Of a DNA stretch of 64,000 nt, positions 35,001 through 44,983 are shown piece by piece. The position numbers were made by a program, and so were the translations under genes. The notes under the pieces were generated by a model that had not been told where the DNA came from, searched no databases, and saw only the letters and a program-made list of their open reading frames with translations. Each line of letters begins with the position of its first letter. Position 1 is the first letter of the stretch. This DNA comes from Flavonifractor sp. An10 (GTDB taxonomy: Bacteria; Bacillota; Clostridia; Oscillospirales; Oscillospiraceae): contig NZ_NFMB01000008.1 of the NCBI RefSeq assembly GCF_002161215.1, positions 124,001 through 188,000 on the forward strand. The letters run 5' to 3'.

Positions 35001-35852
35001 ATGAAAAAGGTAGTTGTCATCGGCGGCGGCACCATGGGCCTGGACATCGCCCAGGTGTTTGCCCGCAGCGGCTATGATGTGGTGGTTCGCGACATCAATG
35101 ACGAGATCATCCAGAAGTCCGAGGCCCGTCTGAACAAGGGCCTGGACAAGCTGGTTGCCAAGGGCAAGATGGACGAGGCCGGCAAGAAGGCCATCACCGA
35201 CAAGATGACCTTCACCACCGATCTGAATGCTGCCGCCGATGCCGATCTGGTCGTGGAGGCCGCCATCGAGAACCTGGACATCAAGAAGAGCATCTTTGCC
35301 GAGCTGGACAAGATCTGCAAGAGCGAGACCATCCTGGCCTCCAACACCTCCTCCATCTCCATCACCGCCATTGCCGCGGCCACCCAGCGCCCCGACAAGT
35401 TCATCGGCATGCACTTCTTCAACCCCGCCACGGTCATGAAGCTGGTGGAGGTCATCCGCGGCGCTCACACCTCCGACGAGACCTACAACACCATCGCCGA
35501 GCTGGCGAAGGCCATCGGCAAGGAGCCCGTTGAGGTCAACGAGGCCCCCGGCTTTGTGGTGAACAAGATTCTGATCCCCATGATCAACGAGGCCTGCGAC
35601 CTGGTGTACACCGGCGTGGCCAGCGTGGAGGGCGTTGACACCGCCATGAAGCTGGGCGCCAACCACCCCATGGGCCCCCTGGCCCTGGGCGATCTGGTGG
35701 GCCTGGACGTGTGCCTGGCCATCATGGACACCCTGTACAACGAGACTCACGATCCCAAGTACCGCGCCTCCCTGCTGATGCGCAAGATGGTGCGCGCCGG
35801 CAAGCTGGGCCGCAAGACCGGCGTGGGCTTCTACGACTACACCAAGAAGTAA
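35001..35852 (+). CDS. hbd: 3-hydroxybutyryl-CoA dehydrogenase
   Basis: A 283-residue NAD(P)-dependent enzyme reducing acetoacetyl-CoA to 3-hydroxybutyryl-CoA. Rossmann motif GGGTMG (8-13), ASNTSSISIT, catalytic His in IGMHFFNPATVM, and NEAPGFVVNKIL are all typical. AGGAGG lies upstream. Located between crt and bcd, it supplies the substrate for crotonase. Confidence 0.96.
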   Translation: MKKVVVIGGGTMGLDIAQVFARSGYDVVVRDINDEIIQKSEARLNKGLDKLVAKGKMDEAGKKAITDKMTFTTDLNAAADADLVVEAAIENLDIKKSIFAELDKICKSETILASNTSSISITAIAAATQRPDKFIGMHFFNPATVMKLVEVIRGAHTSDETYNTIAELAKAIGKEPVEVNEAPGFVVNKILIPMINEACDLVYTGVASVEGVDTAMKLGANHPMGPLALGDLVGLDVCLAIMDTLYNETHDPKYRASLLMRKMVRAGKLGRKTGVGFYDYTKK

Positions 35853-35876
35853 GTTCATTTCTGTGCGAGCGATGAC

Positions 35877-35903
35877 GGGCGGGAGCCCAAAAAACTCCCG
35901 CCC
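35877..35903 (+). other. Hairpin between hbd and bcd
   Basis: GGGCGGGAG/CTCCCGCCC with a 9-base CCCAAAAAA loop; no T-run follows, so it is more likely an mRNA-stability or processing element than a terminator. Confidence 0.5.
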
Positions 35904-35940
35904 GCCGTTCTGAAATATAAATCTAGGAGGAAGGCAACAA

Positions 35941-37104
<1,164 letters not shown>

Positions 37105-37129
37105 ACGGAACTGGAGGGAAATTAACGAT

Positions 37130-37930
37130 ATGAAATGCATTGTTTGTGTCAAGCAGGTTCCGGATACGTCCGGCGTGGTGGCGGTGAAGGAAGACGGCAC
37201 CATGGATCGTGCCGCCATGGCGACCATCACCAACCACGACGACCTGGCGGCAGTTGAGGCCGCCCTGCGGATCAAGGACGCCACCGGCTGCAAGGTGGTC
37301 GTGGTGTCCATGGGCCCCCCGCCCGCCGAGGGCATGCTGCGCGAGCTGCTGGCCATGGGCGCGGACGAGGCCGTGCTGGTGTCCGCCCGTGAGTTCGGCG
37401 GCTCCGATACCTACGCCACCTCTCAGATCCTCGCCGCCGCTGTGAAGAAGATCGGCGTGGAGGATGACGACATCATCTTCTGCGGCCGTCAGGCCATCGA
37501 CGGCGATACCGCCCAGGTGGGCCCCCAGATCGCCGAGAAGCTGCACCTGCCCCAGGTGTCCTACGCCGCCGAGATCAAGGTGGAGGGCAAGACCGTCACC
37601 GTGAAGCGCCTGCTGGAGGACGGCTACATGACCATCAAGGTGCAGACTCCCTGCCTGATCACCTGCGTGAAGGAGCTGAACACCGCCCGTTACATGAGCG
37701 TGGGCGGCATCATGGAGTGCTATCAGAAGCCTCTGGAGATCTACAACTACGAGACGCTGAAGGACGATCCCCTGATCGATGTGGACACCATCGGTCTGAA
37801 GGGCTCTCCCACGAATGTGTACAAGTCCTTCTCTCCCCCGGTGAAGGGCGCCGGAATGATGATGGAGGGCGCTGACAAGGCGACCGTGGAAAAGCTGGTC
37901 TCCATCCTCAACGACAAGCACATCATCTAA
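37130..37930 (+). CDS. etfB: Electron transfer flavoprotein subunit beta
   Basis: The 266-residue beta subunit: MKCIVCVKQVPDTSGV start, the ETF signature in VSMGPPPAEGMLRELLAMGADEA and CGRQAIDGDTAQVGP. It binds the second flavin (bifurcating type) and NADH in clostridial complexes. 25 bases after bcd with CTGGAGG upstream. Confidence 0.96.
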   Translation: MKCIVCVKQVPDTSGVVAVKEDGTMDRAAMATITNHDDLAAVEAALRIKDATGCKVVVVSMGPPPAEGMLRELLAMGADEAVLVSAREFGGSDTYATSQILAAAVKKIGVEDDDIIFCGRQAIDGDTAQVGPQIAEKLHLPQVSYAAEIKVEGKTVTVKRLLEDGYMTIKVQTPCLITCVKELNTARYMSVGGIMECYQKPLEIYNYETLKDDPLIDVDTIGLKGSPTNVYKSFSPPVKGAGMMMEGADKATVEKLVSILNDKHII

Positions 37931-37949
37931 TTGAAAGGAGAGCAACACA

Positions 37950-39053
37950 ATGGCTTTTGATAGTAAAGACACCGCCGCCTTCAAGGGCGTATGGGTATTC
38001 TGTGAGCAGCGCGAGGGCGTGATCATGTCCACCAGCTACCAGCTGCTGAGCGAGGGCCGGAAGCTGGCCAACGACCTGGGCGTGGAGCTGTGCGGCGTGG
38101 TGCTGGGCAAGGACATCAAGGAGGACTACCTGAAGGCGCTGGGCGGCTACGGCGCGGACAAGGTCTACTACTGCAACCACGAGCTGCTGGACGTGTACAC
38201 CACCGACGCCTACACCAAGGTCATCTGCGACCTGGTGGAGGACAAGAAGCCGGAGATCTTCCTGATTGGCGCCACCAACATCGGCCGTGACCTGGGCCCC
38301 CGCTGCGCGGCCCGTCTGCACACCGGCCTGACCGCCGACTGCACCCACCTGGATGTGGATGTGGAGAAGTACAAGGCCTTCCTGAAGACCACCTCCACCA
38401 TCGACGTGGACAACACCAAGTTCGAGGAGAACACCAACCTGAAGATGACCCGTCCGGCCTTCGGCGGTCACCTGATGGCCACCATCATCTGCCCCCGGTT
38501 CCGTCCCCAGATGTCCACCGTGCGTCCCGGCGTGATGCAGACCCAGCCCTATGACGAGGCCGGCGCTGCCAAGACCGTGATCGAGAACGTGGATGTGAAG
38601 CTGTCCAAGGAGGACATCCACGTGGAGGTCGTGGAGGTCGTGAAGGCCGCCAAGAAGATGGTGGATCTGATCGGCGCCGACGTGGTGGTTTCCGTGGGCC
38701 GCGGCATCTCCAAGGACGTGGAGGGCGGCATCAAGCTGGCCGAGGAGCTGGCCGGCGTCCTGGGCGGCGTGGTTGGCTCCAGCCGTGCCGTGGTTGACGC
38801 GGGCTGGATCTCCGCCGACCACCAGGTGGGCCAGACCGGCAAGACCGTGCACCCCCGCATCTATGTGGCCCTGGGCATCTCCGGCGCCATCCAGCACCTG
38901 GCGGGCATGCAGGACTCCGAGTGCATCATCGCGGTGAACAAGAACGAGACCGCCCCCATCTTCGACGTTGCCTCCTACGGCATCGTGGGCGACCTCTACA
39001 AGGTCACCCCCATGCTCATCGAGGCCATCCGCGCCGTCAAGGCTTCCAAGTAA
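37950..39053 (+). CDS. etfA: Electron transfer flavoprotein subunit alpha
   Basis: The 367-residue alpha subunit with an N-terminal ETF domain and the C-terminal FAD-binding domain (VSVGRGISKD, SSRAVVDAGWISADHQVGQTG, PRIYVALGISGAIQHLAGM). There is no N-terminal ferredoxin domain. It is the last gene of the operon and is followed by a strong terminator. Confidence 0.96.
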   Translation: MAFDSKDTAAFKGVWVFCEQREGVIMSTSYQLLSEGRKLANDLGVELCGVVLGKDIKEDYLKALGGYGADKVYYCNHELLDVYTTDAYTKVICDLVEDKKPEIFLIGATNIGRDLGPRCAARLHTGLTADCTHLDVDVEKYKAFLKTTSTIDVDNTKFEENTNLKMTRPAFGGHLMATIICPRFRPQMSTVRPGVMQTQPYDEAGAAKTVIENVDVKLSKEDIHVEVVEVVKAAKKMVDLIGADVVVSVGRGISKDVEGGIKLAEELAGVLGGVVGSSRAVVDAGWISADHQVGQTGKTVHPRIYVALGISGAIQHLAGMQDSECIIAVNKNETAPIFDVASYGIVGDLYKVTPMLIEAIRAVKASK

Positions 39054-39074
39054 GACAAGCCCTGCTGAACAATC

Positions 39075-39108
39075 ATCGAGGGCCGGCACTGCCGGCCCTC
39101 GATTTTTT
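39075..39108 (+). terminator. Terminator of the butyryl-CoA operon
   Basis: ATCGAGGGCCGGC pairs with GCCGGCCCTCGAT across ACT and runs into TTTTTT, 22 bases after etfA. Confidence 0.93.
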
Positions 39109-39117
39109 GTCCCGCAC

Positions 39118-39146
39118 TTGTACCGGCCGGCCGCCTCTGCTATACT
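39118..39146 (+). promoter_or_regulatory. Promoter of the DMT transporter gene
   Basis: TTGTAC (39118-39123), 17 bases, TATACT (39141-39146), followed by AAAGGAGGAG and the GTG start. Confidence 0.75.
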
Positions 39147-39174
39147 GTTGGAAAAGGGAAAGGAGGAGAGATGC

Positions 39175-40050
39175 GTGGGGACGAGCCGCAGCAAGCTGAT
39201 TCTGATGGTGGGGGTGCTGGGCATCTCCGCCTCCGCCATCCTGGTGCGGTTCTCCCGGGCCCCGTCGGGGGTGCTGGCGGTGTACCGGCTGGGATGGACG
39301 GTGCTGCTTCTGCTGCCGGTGGTGCTCCTCCGGTACCGGGCGGAGCTGAAACGGGTCACTGGGCGGGACGTGCTCCTGTGCGCGGCCAGCGGGATCTGCC
39401 TGGCCATTCACTTTCTGGCCTGGTTCGAGTCCCTGCGTCTTACCAGCGTATCCGCCTCCACCGTGCTGGTGAGTACAGAGGTGATTTTTACCGCCATCGG
39501 CTTTGCCCTGTTTCTCAAGGGGAAGATCCCCCGGCTGGGGGTGGCGGCCATCCTCCTGGCCTTCGGGGGCAGTGCGGTGCTGGCCCTCTCCGGCGGGGTG
39601 GAGGCGGGGGAGCTGTCCGGCAACCTGCTGGCCCTGGCCGCCGCCGTGGCCTCTGCCCTCTACACCCTCATCGGCCGGGTGCAGCGGGGCCACCTGTCCA
39701 CCACGGTGTACACCTTTTTGACCTACCTGGCCTGCTTCGTCACCCTGGTGGCGCTGACGGCGGGGACGGGTACGCCCTTGGTGGGCTACGGAACCCGGGA
39801 GCTGTTCATGGGCCTGGCCCTGGCGGTGCTGTGCACCCTGCTGGGCCACAGCCTGTTCAGCTGGTGCCTCAAGTATCTCTCCCCCTCCTACGTCTCAGCC
39901 GCCAAGCTGTGCGAGCCGGTGTTCTCCACCCTGGCGGCCATCCCCCTGTTTCACGAGGTGCCCACCCCCCTCCAGCTCTTCGGCGGCGTGGTGGTGCTGG
40001 GCTCGGTGCTCCTCTACACCCGGGCGGAGCGGCCGGAGACAGACGAATAG
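39175..40050 (+). CDS. EamA/DMT superfamily transporter
   Basis: A 291-residue protein with ten membrane helices in two EamA halves (for example LILMVGVLGISASAILVRFS and LFMGLALAVLCTLLGHSLFSW). The GTG start at 39175 is chosen from AAAGGAGGAGAG just upstream; an ATG in another frame overlaps. Members export amino acids, sugars or other metabolites; substrate unknown. It stands alone with its own promoter. Confidence 0.85.
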   Translation: MGTSRSKLILMVGVLGISASAILVRFSRAPSGVLAVYRLGWTVLLLLPVVLLRYRAELKRVTGRDVLLCAASGICLAIHFLAWFESLRLTSVSASTVLVSTEVIFTAIGFALFLKGKIPRLGVAAILLAFGGSAVLALSGGVEAGELSGNLLALAAAVASALYTLIGRVQRGHLSTTVYTFLTYLACFVTLVALTAGTGTPLVGYGTRELFMGLALAVLCTLLGHSLFSWCLKYLSPSYVSAAKLCEPVFSTLAAIPLFHEVPTPLQLFGGVVVLGSVLLYTRAERPETDE

Positions 40051-40059
40051 CACAGAACA

Positions 40060-40094
40060 GGCCCCCGGCGCATGCCGGAGGCCGTCGTATTTTC
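40060..40094. terminator. Hairpin between convergent DMT and HD genes
   Basis: GGCCCCCGGC pairs with GCCGGAGGCC (40060-40069 with 40074-40083, loop GCAT); the mid-stem mismatch becomes a G-T pair on the minus strand. GTATTTTC follows on the plus side. Confidence 0.55.
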
Positions 40095-40661
40095 TCAATT
40101 GTCCTTCTGTCCCAGCTTGGCCAGGGTGTCCAGCCGGGCCTGCTCCCGCAGGGCGGCCAGGGGCGGGAAGGGGGCGGCCTCGGGGATGCCGTAGGTCTGG
40201 TTCAGCTCCCGCTCCAGAGGCAGCCAGGTGTCCAGGGGGGCCTCGTTGTGCTGCACCACCACCTCCAGCTTGTCCAGGGCCTTGTAGACCCGGGCCTCCG
40301 GGGTGGCCAGGGCGTCCATCTCGGCGAACAGTGCCGTCAGCTCCCCCCGCAGCCCGTCGGGCAGGGGGGCGAGCAGCCCGGCGATGGCCTGCCGCTCGGT
40401 CTCCTCGTTGTCCTCGGTTTTCTCAAAGGAGGGGATGTCGCCGGTGACCGCCTCCCCGATGTCGTGGAGCAGGCACATGCGCAGCACCTTGTCCATGTCC
40501 ACCCCGGGCAGCTCGTTTTTCAGCAGCAGGGCCATCACCGCCAGCCGCCAGGAGTGGGCGGCCACCGTCTCGTGCCGGCCGGTGGAAGTCCAGGAGTGGC
40601 GGGTGTTGCACTTGAGCTTCTCCAGCCTGCCCAGAAAGGCCAGAAATTCCTTGGGTTCCAT
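40095..40661 (-). CDS. HD-domain hydrolase (YfbR-like nucleotidase)
   Basis: A 188-residue HD protein. Metal ligands: His36 in TVAAHSWR, His66-Asp67 in LLHDIGEAVTGD and a later Asp in YKALDKLEVV. The arrangement matches YfbR/HDDC2-type 5'-deoxynucleotidases. The TSTGRHETVAAHSW pattern is the family's substrate region. It is not obviously tied to its neighbours, which begin 3 bases upstream, so it may be the tail of the Xre/membrane operon. Confidence 0.82.
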   Translation of the reverse strand: MEPKEFLAFLGRLEKLKCNTRHSWTSTGRHETVAAHSWRLAVMALLLKNELPGVDMDKVLRMCLLHDIGEAVTGDIPSFEKTEDNEETERQAIAGLLAPLPDGLRGELTALFAEMDALATPEARVYKALDKLEVVVQHNEAPLDTWLPLERELNQTYGIPEAAPFPPLAALREQARLDTLAKLGQKDN

Positions 40662-40664
40662 GTC

Positions 40665-41102
40665 TCACATCTCCTTTTCCAGCTTGAAGCGCCACCAGAG
40701 GGTGTAAAACTGGATGAACAGATAGACCGCCACCATCACCAGGGTGAGGAGCAGATCCGCCTCCATCAGGGCGGAGAACAGGAGCATGGCCCCGAAGGCG
40801 AAGGTCATCAGGTCGTAGCCCCTGGCCTTGGCGGCGTTGCCGAGAGCCACGTTGCGCTCGTCCTTCTGGTTGATCTCCTGCTGCTTTTGCAGTTCGGGGT
40901 GCTTCTTCATGGCCTGGGCGGCCAGCAACTCCCCGGCGCCGCTGCCGAACAGCCCGCAGCCCACTCCCAGGGCCAGGAAGGGCACCACCCGCCAGTGTTC
41001 CGCGTCCAGGCCGGGAATCAGCTTCAGCAGCAGCCAGGCGCCCAGCAGCAGGGCCAGGCCCAGCAGGAAGGGCACCCAGCCCTGATTTCTCCGCTTCTTC
41101 AT
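40665..41102 (-). CDS. Membrane protein of an Xre/membrane two-gene module
   Basis: A 145-residue protein with four hydrophobic segments (WVPFLLGLALLLGAWLLL, VVPFLALGVGCGLFG, LMTFAFGAMLLFSALM, LLTLVMVAVYLFIQF) and a central soluble loop containing EINQKDERNVALGNAAKARGYD, a pattern (KDERN plus 'A.A..Y') shared with DUF2178-like small membrane proteins. Its start overlaps the Xre gene stop by 4 bases. A parallel pair exists at 57062-57695. Function unknown. Confidence 0.72.
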   Translation of the reverse strand: MKKRRNQGWVPFLLGLALLLGAWLLLKLIPGLDAEHWRVVPFLALGVGCGLFGSGAGELLAAQAMKKHPELQKQQEINQKDERNVALGNAAKARGYDLMTFAFGAMLLFSALMEADLLLTLVMVAVYLFIQFYTLWWRFKLEKEM

Positions 41103-41302
41103 TGCGCATCCTCCTCATACAAAAAGATATCCTCGATGCTCTGCCCGAAGTACCGGGCAATTTTGAAGGCCAGCAGGATCGAGGGGTTGTACCGGCCCTT
41201 CTCCAGGGAACTGATGGTCTGGCGGGAGACCTCCAGCAGGGCGGCCAGCTCCTCTTGGGTGATCCCCCGCGCCTTCCGCAGTTCCTCCAGTCGGTTTTTC
41301 AC
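41099..41302 (-). CDS. Xre-family transcriptional regulator
   Basis: A 67-residue single HTH (VKNRLEELRKARGITQEELAAL, SRQTISSLEKGRYNPSILLA) like small YozG-type regulators. GTG at 41302 has AAAGGAGGG 7 bases upstream; a longer upstream frame lacks a site. It is co-transcribed with the membrane protein and probably represses its own promoter via the palindromes at 41317-41334 and 41365-41382. Confidence 0.88.
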   Translation of the reverse strand: MKNRLEELRKARGITQEELAALLEVSRQTISSLEKGRYNPSILLAFKIARYFGQSIEDIFLYEEDAQ

Positions 41303-41316
41303 GGGAATCCCTCCTT

Positions 41317-41334
41317 TGGAAAGCTTGCTTTCCA
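41317..41334. promoter_or_regulatory. Palindromic operator of the first Xre module
   Basis: TGGAAAGCTTGCTTTCCA is a perfect 18 bp palindrome between the -10 box and the start codon. A half-matching second site (AAAGTTTACTT core on the minus strand) overlaps the -35 box at about 41365-41380. Confidence 0.7.
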
Positions 41335-41339
41335 TTTAT

Positions 41340-41368
41340 GTTATAGCACACCGGTCTGTGGATGTCAA
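41340..41368 (-). promoter_or_regulatory. Promoter of the first Xre module
   Basis: Minus strand TTGACA (41368-41363), 17 bases, TATAAC (41345-41340). Flanked by the two candidate operators. Confidence 0.82.
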
Positions 41369-41386
41369 GTAAACTTTCCAATAAGA

Positions 41387-41420
41387 GAGAAAAAGAGCCC
41401 GCGGCCTCCGCCGCGGGCTC
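41387..41420 (-). terminator. Terminator of the 41433-42107 lipoprotein gene
   Basis: GAGCCCGCGGC/GCCGCGGGCTC (41395-41405 with 41410-41420); on the minus strand it is followed by TCTTTTTCTCTC. Confidence 0.9.
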
Positions 41421-41432
41421 TGGTGTGCAGAC

Positions 41433-42107
41433 TCAGAAATTGTAGTCGATGATCAGCCAGTCCAGGTTGTTGAAGTCGTCCTCGTTGAGGCTCCAGTAGT
41501 TGTCATCCCCCAGGGTGACCTGCACCACCAGGCTCTGCTCCTCCAGATAGCCCAGGCTGGGGATCAGCTCCCGCAGGGTGTCCAGCACCAGCTGGAACCA
41601 GGCGATCTCGTACTCGTAGTACTGGGCGTCGTCCATGGTGTCGGGGTACTGGGCGTTGAACTCGGTGAAGGTGGTGCCGTTGCTCACCTCGTCCATGAGC
41701 TGGTGGAAGATGTCGATGGGGGCCACCGTAACCTTCACGCCGTAGGTGGTCTCGTCGATCTCCGTGGCAGTGTCCACGGTGTAGGAGGCCTTGGCGTAGA
41801 TCTCCTTGTACAGCTCGATGAGCTCGCTGCGCTGCTCCTCTGTGGGTGCGTTGTCCATGAGGGAGCCGATGAGGAAATCGGCCTCCACCTCGATGCTGTT
41901 CTGATAGATCTCCTGGGCCTCGGTCTCCGTGCTGTCGATCATCTCCAGGAACTTGGCATCATAGATGCCCTTGTAGTTTTCGTCCAGGATCCCCTGGATA
42001 TAGGTGGTGGCATCGTCGGGGGAGAGGCCGCCGCCGCAGGCGGCCAGGGGAATCAGCAGGGCCAGGGACAGGGTCAGGGAGATGACGCGTTTCCACAGCT
42101 TGTACAT
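41433..42107 (-). CDS. Hypothetical lipoprotein
   Basis: A 224-residue protein with a lipoprotein signal (SLTLSLALLIPLAAC, lipobox LAAC). The mature part is acidic and helical (DDATTYIQGILDENYKGIYDAKF, NAPTEEQRSELIELYKEIYAKASY), resembling a family of clostridial surface lipoproteins of unknown function with a cystatin/NTF2-like size. It is a monocistronic unit with its own terminator; no enzymatic motif is seen. Confidence 0.8.
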   Translation of the reverse strand: MYKLWKRVISLTLSLALLIPLAACGGGLSPDDATTYIQGILDENYKGIYDAKFLEMIDSTETEAQEIYQNSIEVEADFLIGSLMDNAPTEEQRSELIELYKEIYAKASYTVDTATEIDETTYGVKVTVAPIDIFHQLMDEVSNGTTFTEFNAQYPDTMDDAQYYEYEIAWFQLVLDTLRELIPSLGYLEEQSLVVQVTLGDDNYWSLNEDDFNNLDWLIIDYNF

Positions 42108-42149
42108 ACAGATTCCTCTCTTTCTTCCTGATAGATTGGCGAGCTTACA

Positions 42150-43556
42150 TTATCCGCACAGGTCGATGATGGCTTGGGTGAAGATTTTTGCCGCGGTGAG
42201 CTGATCCGCGATGCAGGTGTGCTCGTCCGCCCCGTGCATGTTGCCGTTGAAGCCGGGCATGGCGCAGCCGAAGGCCACGCCGCCGGGGATGTGGTGGACG
42301 TAGGTGCCGCCGCCGATGGCCAGGCACTCGCCCTTCTGGCCGGTGAACTGCTCGTAGCACTTGAGCAGGGTGGACACAAAGGGGGTGTCGGCGGGGGTGT
42401 GGTGGGGGGCCTCCATCTCGCCGGAGGCGGTGAAGCCGAATTTGGCAAAGGCGGCCTCCGCCGCGGCCTTGCAGTTGGCCTCATTGGCGCAGATGGGCAC
42501 CCGGCTGTCGAACTGGCCGGACAGGCCGGTGGGGGTGACCTCCAGCAGGGAGAAGGCCAGGGTCAGGGGGCCGGAGATCTCGTCGGCCTGGGCGATGCCC
42601 AGGGCCTTGCCGGCGCAGTCCCCGTGGGGGAAGAGGACGGCCAGGGCGCGGAGGGCGGCAGTGGAGCCCACCTTGGCCAGGGGCAGAAGGGTCAGCAGGT
42701 GGAGCAGGGCGGTGATGGCGTTGTTGCCCTCCTCCGGGGTGGAGGCGTGGGCGCCGGTGCCGTGGCAGAGGATGCGGAGATCGTCCCCCTCCTCCCGCAG
42801 CTCGAAGGACGCGCCGGTGTGGGCGGCGGCCTGGTCGCAGCAGGACTGGGCCGCCTGGGCGGACAGGCCGGCGATGACGCACTCCGCCTCCGGCGGCAGC
42901 ACGTTGATGCGGAAGCCGCCGTGGAACTCCTTCACCCGGGGGGTGGCGGTCTCCGCCTCCCAGGTCTTGGTGAACACCGGCTTGTAGCTGCCCTTCTCGA
43001 TGTTGATCACCGGGAACTCCCCGTCGGGGGAGAAGGTGCAGGGGGCGTAGGGCTCCTTCCCATAATAATACTCAATGTCGCTGGAGCCGCTCTCTTCGTC
43101 GGTGCCCAGAAGCAGCCGGGCGTTGTGCTTCAGGGGCACACCCAGCTCGCGCACCGCCTGCATGGCCAGCAGGGCGGCCACGGCGGGGCCCTTGTCGTCA
43201 TCGGTGCCCCGGCCGTAGAGCATGCCGTCCACCTCCTTCGGCTCGTAGGGCTCCGTCACCGTCCAGCCGGTGCCCTCCCCCACCACGTCCAGGTGACAGA
43301 GGATGTGCAGGGCGGTGTCCTTGTCATTGAGATCCACCGCGCCCACATAGTTGTCGTAGTTTTTGACGGCAAAGCCCAGCTCCCCGGCCAGCTTCAGGGC
43401 CTCGTCCAGGGCGGCGGCGGGGCCGGGGCCGAAGGGCATGCCGGGCTGGGGCTCCTCCCGGACGCTGCGGATGCGCACCAGCCGGGAGACGGCCTCCACC
43501 AGCTGCGCCCGGCGGGCGGGAGCGTCAAAATAGGCGTTGATCTGCTGCTCGTACAC
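42150..43556 (-). CDS. pepV: Xaa-His dipeptidase PepV-like (M20 family)
   Basis: A 468-residue zinc dipeptidase. The catalytic sequence ILCHLDVVGEGTGW, GRGTDDDKGP and DEESGSSD carry the metal-binding His/Asp/Glu residues; GAHASTPEEGNNA is the typical PepV transition region. GTG at 43556 is chosen because AAGGAGG lies 9 bases upstream. It probably releases amino acids from peptides for fermentation. It follows a YheO-like regulator gene by 32 bases. Confidence 0.9.
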   Translation of the reverse strand: MYEQQINAYFDAPARRAQLVEAVSRLVRIRSVREEPQPGMPFGPGPAAALDEALKLAGELGFAVKNYDNYVGAVDLNDKDTALHILCHLDVVGEGTGWTVTEPYEPKEVDGMLYGRGTDDDKGPAVAALLAMQAVRELGVPLKHNARLLLGTDEESGSSDIEYYYGKEPYAPCTFSPDGEFPVINIEKGSYKPVFTKTWEAETATPRVKEFHGGFRINVLPPEAECVIAGLSAQAAQSCCDQAAAHTGASFELREEGDDLRILCHGTGAHASTPEEGNNAITALLHLLTLLPLAKVGSTAALRALAVLFPHGDCAGKALGIAQADEISGPLTLAFSLLEVTPTGLSGQFDSRVPICANEANCKAAAEAAFAKFGFTASGEMEAPHHTPADTPFVSTLLKCYEQFTGQKGECLAIGGGTYVHHIPGGVAFGCAMPGFNGNMHGADEHTCIADQLTAAKIFTQAIIDLCG

Positions 43557-43588
43557 GGAGTGTACCTCCTTAATATATAGATATGGAA

Positions 43589-44251
43589 TCAGTTGGAATC
43601 GGTTTCTTCCTCGTCCGCCTCCTCCGGCTGGGCGCCGGACAGCTCCCCCAGGTACTTGTACACCGTGTACCGGGACACCTGGAGGCGCTTGGCCACAAAG
43701 GGCACGGACTTGCGGAAGGAAAAGGCGTTTTTCTGATCCAGCAGGGCGATGATCTTCATCCGATCCCGCTTGTTCAGGGCGTTCACCGGCTTGCCCACGG
43801 CGGTGAGGCACTCGTCAAAGATGTCGGCCAGCCGGCTGTCCCCCCCGTGCCACATGGCGCTCTGGAGATCCGCCTCAGCGCTCATGAGATCCACCAGGAT
43901 CCGGTTGGCGTACACCAGGGAGGAGTAGTCGAAGTTGATGCCCAGGGCCAGATTGAAGCCGTCCCCAATGAGGTGAAAGGTGCTGCTCTTGACCTGCTGG
44001 CCCGAGGGGGTGGTGGCATACAGATTGACAAAGTCGGTGACCAGGGCGTCGTGATCCAGCTCCTTGGCGGTGCCCAGGATATCCAGGGTGGAGCCCACCG
44101 TGCGGCCGGACACGTGTCCGTTGTAGATAGAGAGGATGGGGTGGCGGGGATCCCCCATGTCGTGTACCAGGGTCTCGCAGCTGGAGCCGAACATCTCGGC
44201 GATGCCCCGGGCCGTCCGGTCGAGAAATTCAAAGGCCTCCTCCCGCGTCAT
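43589..44251 (-). CDS. YheO-like PAS/HTH transcriptional regulator
   Basis: A 220-residue regulator: residues 5-115 match the YheO-like PAS domain (GSSCETLVHDMGDPRHPILSIYNGHVSGR is represented by LVHDMGD and IYNGHVSGR), and residues 165-205 form an HTH_22 domain (NAFSFRKSVPFVAKRLQVSRYTVYKYL). It is directly upstream of pepV on the same strand and is the likely controller of that gene in response to an intracellular ligand. Confidence 0.82.
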   Translation of the reverse strand: MTREEAFEFLDRTARGIAEMFGSSCETLVHDMGDPRHPILSIYNGHVSGRTVGSTLDILGTAKELDHDALVTDFVNLYATTPSGQQVKSSTFHLIGDGFNLALGINFDYSSLVYANRILVDLMSAEADLQSAMWHGGDSRLADIFDECLTAVGKPVNALNKRDRMKIIALLDQKNAFSFRKSVPFVAKRLQVSRYTVYKYLGELSGAQPEEADEEETDSN

Positions 44252-44374
44252 GGCTCCGCCTCCTTCCGTTCAGAATCGCACCCCTATTCTAACGCGATGC
44301 GAAGGAAAAAGCAAGGTGATTTACAGCGGGTGGGGAAGCTGATATACTGGAGGGCAGAAAGGGGGAATGGGCAG

Positions 44375-44896
44375 ATGACAGGCATCAGTGCCCAGGAGCG
44401 TCGGCGGGCGGTGGCCCGGGCGCTGGAGGAGGCGGACGGGCCGGTGAGCGCCACCGCCCTGGCCGAGCGGTTTTCCGTCAGCCGGCAGATCATCGTGGGG
44501 GACGTGGCCCTGCTGCGGGCGGGGGGTGCGGACATCGCGGCCACCCCCCGGGGCTACCTGCTGGGCCGGGGAAGCTCCGGCATCGAGCGGCGGGTGGCCT
44601 GCGTCCACGCGCCCGGGGATATGGAGCGGGAGCTCAACGCCATCGTGGACGCCGGGGGTGAGGTGGTGGACGTGATCGTGGAGCACCCGGTCTACGGCCA
44701 GCTCACCGGGCTGCTGGGTGTGCGCTCCCGGTACGACGTGCAGGAGTTCCTGACCCGGGTGGAGGCCCACGGAGCCCGCCCGCTGTCCGATCTGACGGGC
44801 GGAATCCACCTCCACACCATCCGCTGCCCGGACGAGAAAACGTTCCAGCGGGTGGAAAGATCCTTGCAAAATGAGAACATTTTGCTGAAAATGTGA
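44375..44896 (+). CDS. niaR: NiaR-like transcriptional repressor (HTH plus 3H domain)
   Basis: A 173-residue protein: N-terminal HTH_11 (ARALEEADGPVSATALAERFSVSRQ) and a C-terminal 3H domain with conserved His at EHPVYGQLTG, EAHGARPLSDLTGGIHLHTI. NiaR represses niacin uptake and NAD-synthesis genes on binding nicotinic acid with a metal. No NAD genes lie adjacent, so the targets are elsewhere. ATG at 44375 begins the domain. Confidence 0.82.
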   Translation: MTGISAQERRRAVARALEEADGPVSATALAERFSVSRQIIVGDVALLRAGGADIAATPRGYLLGRGSSGIERRVACVHAPGDMERELNAIVDAGGEVVDVIVEHPVYGQLTGLLGVRSRYDVQEFLTRVEAHGARPLSDLTGGIHLHTIRCPDEKTFQRVERSLQNENILLKM

Positions 44897-44947
44897 GGTT
44901 TAGCACATTAAAGTGTGATTGAATTTATTAAAATTGCCCAAAAAGTA

Positions 44948-44976
44948 TTGCCAAATTGTGAATAATGGTGTATTAT
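44948..44976 (+). promoter_or_regulatory. Promoter of nhaC1
   Basis: TTGCCA (44948-44953), 17 bases, TATTAT (44971-44976); the -35 region sequence TATTGCCAAATTGT recurs in the nhaC2 promoter. Confidence 0.85.
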
Positions 44977-44983
44977 AGGGTAC